12,213 bases of DNA, taken from Gammaproteobacteria bacterium. Lineage in GTDB: Bacteria > Pseudomonadota > Gammaproteobacteria > Pseudomonadales > Azotimanducaceae. The notes beneath the pieces were generated by a model. It had not been told where the DNA came from and did not search any database. It was given only the letters and a program-made list of their open reading frames with translations. Position numbers and translations under genes: made by a program. Location of the stretch: contig JAPUFN010000318.1 in NCBI GenBank assembly GCA_027293665.1, positions 1 to 12,213 on the forward strand, given 5' to 3'. Shown one piece after another: positions 7,090 to 12,213 of the stretch (position 1 is the stretch's first letter; each line of letters opens with the position of its first letter).

Positions 7090-8311
7090 CTGGATATTTC
7101 TACTCCTCTCGGCGCTGTTGCTCGGTGGTTGCAGCTGGTTCACCTGGCTGCCTTGGGTTGACGGCGACGATGATGAGGAGGACTCGCTGGAACCTGCCTC
7201 TCTCGTCAAATTTGACGCCGAGGTGAATATAAAGCGTGTCTGGAAAGCGGGTGTCGGAGAAGGGTTGGGACGTAAATACCTGAGATTGAATCCGGTCGTT
7301 CTGGCCGATCGCATATACGCAGCAGACGGCTATGGTCGGTTGCAGGCGCACGACCGGTTCACCGGTAAGCGCCTGTGGCAGGCTCAGATCGCCACCGAAG
7401 GTGGCGGCTTTTGGAGCGGGTTTAATTTCATCGATCGCACAGATACGAGCTTCGTCAGCGGCGGCGTCGGAGCCGGCGGAGGTAACGTGCTGCTCGGCAC
7501 AACCGATGGTGAAGTAATTGCCTTTTCTGCGGCTGATGGCAGTGAGAGATGGCGTGGTTCAGTCGGCAGCGAAGTCCTCGCAGCCCCAGTGGTGGGTGAT
7601 GACCTCGTGTTCGTCCAGTCGATCAATGGCCGGCTGATTGCACTTGAGCAGGACAGTGGTGAAATCCGTTGGAGTTTCGATAATCAGGTGCCCGTGCTGA
7701 CGTTACGTGGGACTGCAGAACCCGTATTCGACAGTGGCGTCATCTACGCAGGCTTTGCCAACGGAACTATCAGCGCGTTGCGTGCGGAAAGCGGGGAGCC
7801 CATCTGGGAACATCGAGTGATGCTTCCCGAAGGTCGCTCCGAGTTGGACCGAATGGTCGATGTTGATTCTTCGCCGCTGGTGCGTGGCCAACTGATTTAT
7901 TGCGTTGCCTACCAGGGTAAGATGAAAGCGATACGCCGTAGCGACGGCCAGAGAGTGTGGGAATTGGATCTCTCGAGTCATCTCGATCTGGGCGAAGGCT
8001 ACGGCCAGATCTATGTCGTCAACGAAAAAGACGCAGTTGTGGCGATCGATCAGCAAAGTGCCCAGGAGGTGTGGCGCCAGGATGCTCTGTATCTGCGCAG
8101 GCTCTCAAGCCCGCTCGCCTTCAGCAACTATCTCGCCGTTGGTGACAGTGAAGGCTATCTTCACATACTCGCGCAAAGCGATGGCCGTTTCCTTGCTCGG
8201 CGCAAACTCGATGGTGATGGTCTGAGATCCGGTATGACCTACATCGATGGCACCTTGTATGTTCTGGGAAATTCCGGGTCGTTGCACGCATTGGAGATTA
8301 CCGTCCGGTAA
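7073..8311 (+). CDS. bamB: BamB, outer-membrane assembly lipoprotein
   Basis: Lipoprotein of the BAM complex that inserts beta-barrel proteins in the outer membrane; it binds the POTRA domains of BamA. The 412-residue product (E. coli 392) has a signal peptide with hydrophobic core and lipobox LLGGC, lipidated Cys20, and Ser at +2, which fits outer-membrane sorting. An acidic patch (DGDDDEEDS) follows. The rest is an eight-bladed PQQ-type beta-propeller with repeated Asp-Gly and W turns. LTLRG (Leu209, Leu211, Arg212) matches the E. coli Leu192/Leu194/Arg195 loop needed for BamA contact, and the ELDRMVDVDSSPLV and VGDSEGYLH segments are diagnostic. Two ATGs, 7073 and 7079, could start it. I chose 7073 because GGCGGA (7059-7064) is 8 nt upstream; starting at 7079 would shorten the protein by two residues. 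It overlaps the end of yfgM. Confidence 0.94.
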   Translation: MLMTRNWIFLLLSALLLGGCSWFTWLPWVDGDDDEEDSLEPASLVKFDAEVNIKRVWKAGVGEGLGRKYLRLNPVVLADRIYAADGYGRLQAHDRFTGKRLWQAQIATEGGGFWSGFNFIDRTDTSFVSGGVGAGGGNVLLGTTDGEVIAFSAADGSERWRGSVGSEVLAAPVVGDDLVFVQSINGRLIALEQDSGEIRWSFDNQVPVLTLRGTAEPVFDSGVIYAGFANGTISALRAESGEPIWEHRVMLPEGRSELDRMVDVDSSPLVRGQLIYCVAYQGKMKAIRRSDGQRVWELDLSSHLDLGEGYGQIYVVNEKDAVVAIDQQSAQEVWRQDALYLRRLSSPLAFSNYLAVGDSEGYLHILAQSDGRFLARRKLDGDGLRSGMTYIDGTLYVLGNSGSLHALEITVR

Positions 8312-8322
8312 TTGCAGCAGTT

Positions 8323-9723
8323 GTGAACGCGCTGCCAACCCTGGCTCTTGTGGGTCGACCCAATGTGGGGAAGTCCACGCTATTCAACAAACTGACCCAT
8401 CGGCGTGACGCGTTGGTTGCGGATGTGCCAGGATTGACCCGCGACCGGCGTTACGGCCGGGCTCACATCGATCAGCACCTGGTGACGCTGATCGATACCG
8501 GTGGGTTGCGTGGCGAGTTCAGTGAGCTGACACCGGCGCTGGAACAACAAGCGGAGTTTGCGCTCGAAGAAGCAGATGGTGTGTTGTTCATGGTCGATGC
8601 CCGGGACGGTTTGACCGCGGCGGATCAGGAAATCGCGGACAGAATTCGTAAGTTGGGCAAACCAGTTCTGCTCATCGCGAACAAGATGGATGGCGTCGAC
8701 CACAACGAGGCGATCGCGGATTTTTCGACACTGGGTTTTGCCGATTCGCTTTACATTTCCGCAATTCATCTTCGGGACCTTGCGCCATTTACCGAGTGGC
8801 TGGACAAGACACCGCTCACCGAGACTACGGATTCTGAGGGTGCTGATGAAGACCCGGATGCGATTCGCGTGGCAATCATTGGTCGACCGAATGTCGGTAA
8901 GTCAACGCTCACGAATCGACTCCTCGGGGAGCAGCGGCAGCTGGTGTTCGATGCCCCGGGGACCACACGTGATTCCATTGCTGTGCCGTTCACGAAGGAA
9001 GGTAAATCCTTTCTCCTGATCGATACTGCCGGAGTTCGACGCAAGGGCCGGGTCGAGGGCGTTGCCGAAAAATTTTCTGTCGTCAAAGCTCTTCAGGCAA
9101 TTGAAGAAGCTCATGTCGTGATCCTTGTTATGGATGCGCGCGAAGGGGTCGTCGATCAGGACCTGCATCTAGTGAGCTACGCAGTCGAGGCGGGTGCTGG
9201 TGTGCTGGTAGCGCTCAACAAGTGGGACGGGTTGAGTTCCTATGAGAAAGCGACGGCCAACACCATGCTGGATCGAAAACTCAACTTCGCTCCGTGGATA
9301 CCGGTTCTACATATTTCTGCGCTGCACGGTTCTGGCGTGGGTCTGTTGCTTAAAGAAATCGAATCCATTTTTACGGCGGGCGCCTTTGACTTCAGCACCA
9401 CGTTTCTGACTAAGCTCTTGATTGGATTCGTCGAGGCGCATGCGCCACCGGCGGTGAGGGGGCGCGCGGTTAAACTCCGTTTCGCGCACAAGGCGGGAGC
9501 TCACCCGCCGCGAATTGTCATCCATGGCAACCAGACGAAATCGGTGCCCGCGAGCTATATGCGCTATCTGGAAAATGGTTATCGCCAGGCCTGTCGACTG
9601 GTCGGCAATCCTGTCCACATCGTGCTCAAAACGGGCGAGAATCCCTATGCCGGGAAGAAGAACCCACTCACCAGACGCCAGCGCTTGCGCCGCAAACGGG
9701 TGATGCGGCACAAGGGTCGGTAA
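8323..9723 (+). CDS. der: Der (EngA), tandem-domain ribosome-assembly GTPase
   Basis: GTPase needed for assembly of the 50S subunit. The 466-residue product has two G domains and a C-terminal KH-like domain. G domain 1: GRPNVGKST (11-19), DTGG (58-61), NKMD (120-123). G domain 2: GRPNVGKST (187-195), DTAG (234-237), NKWD (299-302), SALHGSG near 332. The KH-like part contains PPAVRGRAVKLRFAHKAG and PPRIVIHGN, and the tail is very basic (RRQRLRRKRVMRHKGR), as in E. coli. It is 24 residues shorter than the E. coli protein (490), mainly because the acidic linker between the G domains is short. The GTG at 8323 is 11 nt after the bamB stop; no clear Shine-Dalgarno is visible, but the N-terminus aligns well with E. 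coli. It is the last + strand gene of the cluster and converges with the M23 gene 44 nt away; I see no clear terminator between them. Confidence 0.97.
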   Translation: MNALPTLALVGRPNVGKSTLFNKLTHRRDALVADVPGLTRDRRYGRAHIDQHLVTLIDTGGLRGEFSELTPALEQQAEFALEEADGVLFMVDARDGLTAADQEIADRIRKLGKPVLLIANKMDGVDHNEAIADFSTLGFADSLYISAIHLRDLAPFTEWLDKTPLTETTDSEGADEDPDAIRVAIIGRPNVGKSTLTNRLLGEQRQLVFDAPGTTRDSIAVPFTKEGKSFLLIDTAGVRRKGRVEGVAEKFSVVKALQAIEEAHVVILVMDAREGVVDQDLHLVSYAVEAGAGVLVALNKWDGLSSYEKATANTMLDRKLNFAPWIPVLHISALHGSGVGLLLKEIESIFTAGAFDFSTTFLTKLLIGFVEAHAPPAVRGRAVKLRFAHKAGAHPPRIVIHGNQTKSVPASYMRYLENGYRQACRLVGNPVHIVLKTGENPYAGKKNPLTRRQRLRRKRVMRHKGR

Positions 9724-9767
9724 CACACTGACGGCGCCCGTTCTCCAGCGAGGCGTTGCGGTTTCAC

Positions 9768-10586
9768 TCAGTCGTTGGGAAACAATTCCAGCAACTGCAC
9801 CGGATCAACCCGGTGACCGTTGAGGCTCACCGACCAGTGCAGATGTGGCCCGGTCGCCCGGCCGGTCGCGCCGACAAGTCCGATTGTGGTCCCGCGGTCG
9901 ACTTTGTCACCTGCGTGGACGGTGATTTCGCTCATATGACAGTACATGGTGATGAGACCGCCGCCGTGATCGAGAAACACGGTGTTGCCATTGAAGAAAA
10001 AATTTCCGGTGAGGCTGACTTCCGCTGGTGTTGGCGCCTTTATGGGGGTTCCGGTAGTTGCCGCGATGTCCAGACCGCTGTGCGGATTACGTGGCTGATC
10101 GTTGAGGATTCGCCTGCGGCCAAACGGACTGGAAGTCACGCCGTCCACGGGCTTGACGAATGGCGCAAGCGAATGCTGCAGCGGACTGAATCGAATGTAC
10201 TGTTCACGCATTTGTGCACTTTCGACTCGAATGCGCTCGAGGTCCTGTGAATTCGGATTCACCATCCGGGGATTGTCGATCGTGAGTCGTTGCTCCGGGT
10301 ATTGCTTTGCAGAGACATGAAAATGCCTGGTTTCGACTGTGTCGTCTGCATAGCGCAGCAGCAATTCGTGTTCACCGGTTTGCGCAGACAACGGGATTCC
10401 CACCACCGCCACCGAATTGACGATCAGCACTGGCACGTTGAGATACTCGGCGCGCACGATGCCTTCGGCTAACGGGTGTAGATACAAACCGCCCGGGACG
10501 GTCTCGACAGCCCAGGCGTTTGTGCACAGCCCAATGCCAAGGCTGCAGCAGAGCAGGATACGCACGAATCTTTGCGGTCTATTCAT
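9768..10586 (-). CDS. Exported M23-family (LytM-type) zinc metallopeptidase
   Basis: Periplasmic peptidoglycan endopeptidase of the M23/LytM family by motif. The 272-residue product has a signal peptide (basic RPQRFVR, hydrophobic core, likely cleavage after NAWA at about residue 26), an N-terminal beta-rich domain without an assigned role (about 30-95), a short helical link, and the peptidase domain (about 140-265). Zinc ligands and catalytic residues are present: His169 and Asp173 in HSGLDIA, His217 in YCHMSE, and His248/His250 in GPHLHW. It therefore looks like an active enzyme rather than a degenerate LytM activator. Start ATG (10584-10586) is 8 nt after the xseA stop, so it is probably co-transcribed with xseA. 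A similar M23 gene lies beside xseA and guaB in Pseudomonas (the PA3787 type). The exact bond cut and cellular role are unknown. Confidence 0.9.
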   Translation of the reverse strand: MNRPQRFVRILLCCSLGIGLCTNAWAVETVPGGLYLHPLAEGIVRAEYLNVPVLIVNSVAVVGIPLSAQTGEHELLLRYADDTVETRHFHVSAKQYPEQRLTIDNPRMVNPNSQDLERIRVESAQMREQYIRFSPLQHSLAPFVKPVDGVTSSPFGRRRILNDQPRNPHSGLDIAATTGTPIKAPTPAEVSLTGNFFFNGNTVFLDHGGGLITMYCHMSEITVHAGDKVDRGTTIGLVGATGRATGPHLHWSVSLNGHRVDPVQLLELFPND

Positions 10587-10594
10587 CGGCTTTC

Positions 10595-12004
10595 TCAGTC
10601 CCCCGGGGTAGTTGGGGGTGGCTCACTCGTGAGTGAAATTTCGGGGAGCCGGTTGTCTTCATCAAGTTTTTCGACGCTGAGTTCCAACGCGCCATCGTGC
10701 AGGTGGGCAGTGAGTGCGGCACCGATGCTCACCTGTCGCACGGATGTTACTGCATTGCCGATCGAGCCGGCTTCGGCGCTTGTCAAAACAGCGTAGCCCC
10801 GGCTCAGGGTTGCCAATGGGCTCACGGCCTGCAGCGCCCGCGCGGAACCGGCCAGGGAGAGTTCCAGGCGCCTGGTGGTTTGCCGAGCGGTGCGGTGAAG
10901 TTGCCGGAAGCAGGTGCTGAGGCGTTTTGCGTAGGCGGGCAGTTGCCGTGCCGGTTGCAGTATCTTCAATACGTCCGCAAGCGATTTGAGTCGGCTGCGG
11001 TGGTTCGCGAGGGTGTTGCGACAGGCCAGAATGAGCCTTGCCTCGAGGTCGTCTGCCTGCTGCATGCGTTGCGCGAGGATTTGCCGGGGATCAATCAGCC
11101 GGGCGCCGAGATGTCCAAGATGGGTTTGTTGGAAGCGTAATTCCTGCAGCAGCACAGTGACCGCTCGCTGCAGGTAACCGCGCAAAAGGCTTTCGAGTTC
11201 AACGCTTGCTGGTGTAATGAGTTCAGCACCCGCAGAAGGTGTGGGTGCTCGAATGTCGGCGACGTAATCAGCGATCGTGATGTCGGTCTGGTGGCCGATT
11301 GCTGCGACGACCGGGTGAGGGCAGTCGGCAATTGCGCGGGCGACGGACTCCAGATTGAACGCCCACAAATCTTCCAACGAGCCGCCGCCGCGGGTTATCA
11401 GCACGACGTCCGTCGTCAAGCGTGACGCTCTTGCCAGGGCGGCAAGAATTTGCGGTTCGGCGGCTGCGCCCTGGACAGCGGTCGGCAACAGAGTCACGGC
11501 TAGAGCTGGAAAGCGTCGTTCAATTACGTGCAGCACATCCTGCAATGCTGCACCGGAAGCAGATGAAATTATCGTGAGGTGGCGTGGCAGGGATGGCAGA
11601 GTAGCTTTACCCGCGTCATCGAAAAGCCCTTCAGCCGCAAGGCGTATCTTCAACTCTTCGAAAGCAGCGCGCAGCGCGCCTTCGCCTGCCGGTTGCAGCG
11701 CATCGACAATGATCTGAAAATCGCCGCGAGCTTCATAGAGGCTTACCCGGCCGCGGATGAGCACCTGATTGCCATTGCGTGGTGGCGGTCGGACATTGCG
11801 ATTGCGCCCGGCGAACATTGCACAGCGGATTTGCGCGGAGTCGTCTTTCAAGGTGAAGTACCAGTGGCCAGACGCTGGTCTGCTGAAGTTGGATATTTCA
11901 CCCTCGACCTGGACGATGTTGAACCTCTCTTCGATGAGAAGTCGAGCTTGTCTTGCGAGAGCGCTGACCGTGAAAACCGGTCGTTCAGCGGGTGATTGCA
12001 TCAT
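10595..12004 (-). CDS. xseA: Exodeoxyribonuclease VII large subunit
   Basis: Catalytic large subunit of ExoVII, which with XseB degrades single-stranded DNA from both ends. The 469-residue product (E. coli 456) has an N-terminal OB-fold domain (about 9-103; VEGEISNFSRPASGHWYFTLKD), the catalytic domain, and a long Arg/Gln/Leu-rich coiled-coil region (about 270-410) before the conserved AVSPLATLSRGYAVL. Residues matching those essential in E. coli are kept: Asp156 (SGAALQD; probably E. coli Asp155), Arg205 in TRGGGSLEDLW, His238 and Asp241. Two changes stand out: the usual S-P-T/S-G is SASG, and GHETD is GHQTD. Two adjacent ATGs begin the gene; the outer one (12002-12004) is given. It is divergent from guaB, 55 nt apart, and is followed 8 nt later by the M23 peptidase gene. 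xseB is not in the window. Confidence 0.95.
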   Translation of the reverse strand: MMQSPAERPVFTVSALARQARLLIEERFNIVQVEGEISNFSRPASGHWYFTLKDDSAQIRCAMFAGRNRNVRPPPRNGNQVLIRGRVSLYEARGDFQIIVDALQPAGEGALRAAFEELKIRLAAEGLFDDAGKATLPSLPRHLTIISSASGAALQDVLHVIERRFPALAVTLLPTAVQGAAAEPQILAALARASRLTTDVVLITRGGGSLEDLWAFNLESVARAIADCPHPVVAAIGHQTDITIADYVADIRAPTPSAGAELITPASVELESLLRGYLQRAVTVLLQELRFQQTHLGHLGARLIDPRQILAQRMQQADDLEARLILACRNTLANHRSRLKSLADVLKILQPARQLPAYAKRLSTCFRQLHRTARQTTRRLELSLAGSARALQAVSPLATLSRGYAVLTSAEAGSIGNAVTSVRQVSIGAALTAHLHDGALELSVEKLDEDNRLPEISLTSEPPPTTPGD

Positions 12005-12009
12005 CTGAG

Positions 12010-12038
12010 TTTACATGATCGAGGACCATCGTTAGAAT
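12010..12038 (+). promoter_or_regulatory. Sigma70-type guaB promoter
   Basis: TTTACA (12010-12015) and TAGAAT (12033-12038) each match the sigma70 consensus at five of six positions and are separated by exactly 17 bp. Transcription would start near 12045, leaving only about 15 nt of leader before the guaB ATG, too short for a riboswitch. It sits in the 55-bp gap between the divergent xseA and guaB starts. Confidence 0.7.
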
Positions 12039-12059
12039 GCCGGTTTTGCGGAGTCCCAA

Positions 12060-12213
12060 ATGTTGCGTATTGCCAATGACGCACTGACCTTCGACGACGT
12101 TCTCCTGCTCCCCGCCTACTCAAACGTTCTGCCTTCCGAAGTTTCGCTGGAAACTCGGCTCACAAAAGACATCCACCTGAACATCCCGTTGATGTCCTCG
12201 GCCATGGACACTG
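12060..12213 (+). CDS. guaB: Inosine-5'-monophosphate dehydrogenase (5' end only)
   Basis: First 51 codons of IMP dehydrogenase, which oxidises IMP to XMP with NAD+, the rate-limiting step to guanine nucleotides. The N-terminus reads [20 protein letters not shown], almost the same as E. coli GuaB, and continues through [12 protein letters not shown], the first strand and loop of the TIM barrel. The catalytic Cys loop and CBS domains lie beyond the window. The ATG at 12060 has GGAG at 12050-12053, 6 nt upstream, and a promoter just before. guaA usually follows but cannot be seen here. Identity is certain; completeness cannot be judged. Confidence 0.97.
   Translation, partial: MLRIANDALTFDDVLLLPAYSNVLPSEVSLETRLTKDIHLNIPLMSSAMDT

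Noticed and set aside
6697..7314. A 205-codon open frame antisense to yfgM and bamB.
   Set aside because: It spans the junction of two certain genes and its translation has no recognisable domain.
9724..9767. A bidirectional terminator between the convergent der and M23 genes.
   Set aside because: Expected by position, but I could not find a convincing stem with T-runs in these 44 bases.
9756..10250. A 164-codon + strand frame over the M23 gene.
   Set aside because: It is the complement of the M23 catalytic domain, whose zinc motifs are clear on the - strand.

Overview
The window is a block of chromosomal housekeeping genes from a gammaproteobacterium. The evidence is the order iscR-iscS / ndk-rlmN-pilF-rodZ-hisS-yfgM-bamB-der on the + strand, followed by xseA and an M23 peptidase gene on the - strand, divergent from guaB. 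Most of this order is shared by Enterobacterales, Pseudomonas and relatives; xseA next to an M23 peptidase and guaB is the Pseudomonas-like arrangement. The gene set (BamB, RodZ, PilF, YfgM) implies a Gram-negative rod, probably with type IV pili. Two blocks usual in this neighbourhood are absent: iscU-iscA-hscB-hscA-fdx(-iscX) between iscS and ndk, and ispG between rodZ and hisS. This suggests a lineage away from the well-studied enteric and pseudomonad models. I cannot name the genus.

Layout. 1-156: 3' end of iscR. 157-307: non-coding spacer with a strong hairpin. 308-1552: iscS, with an N-terminal extension and without the usual C-terminal tail. 1553-1774: intergenic region with a consensus -10 inside a palindrome, a second perfect palindrome, and the ndk leader. 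1775-9723: ndk, rlmN, pilF, rodZ, hisS, yfgM, bamB and der, tightly packed with gaps of 2-76 nt or overlaps, so probably one long transcription unit. 9768-12004 (- strand): xseA, then an exported M23 peptidase 8 nt downstream. 12060 to the end: start of guaB behind a near-consensus promoter. No gap without a gene exceeds about 220 bp. I saw no RNA gene, insertion sequence, CRISPR array, prophage or sign of recent transfer.

Functions. IscR and IscS belong to iron-sulfur and sulfur trafficking. RlmN is itself a [4Fe-4S] radical-SAM enzyme and Ndk balances NTP pools. HisS and Der serve translation and ribosome assembly. PilF, RodZ, YfgM and BamB act in the envelope (pilus secretin assembly, cell shape, periplasmic chaperoning, outer-membrane protein insertion). 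XseA and GuaB serve DNA repair and purine synthesis.

No clearly new multi-gene system is visible. The points most worth checking are the reduced isc locus with a tail-less IscS, the structured iscR-iscS spacer, and the paired palindromes around the ndk promoter.
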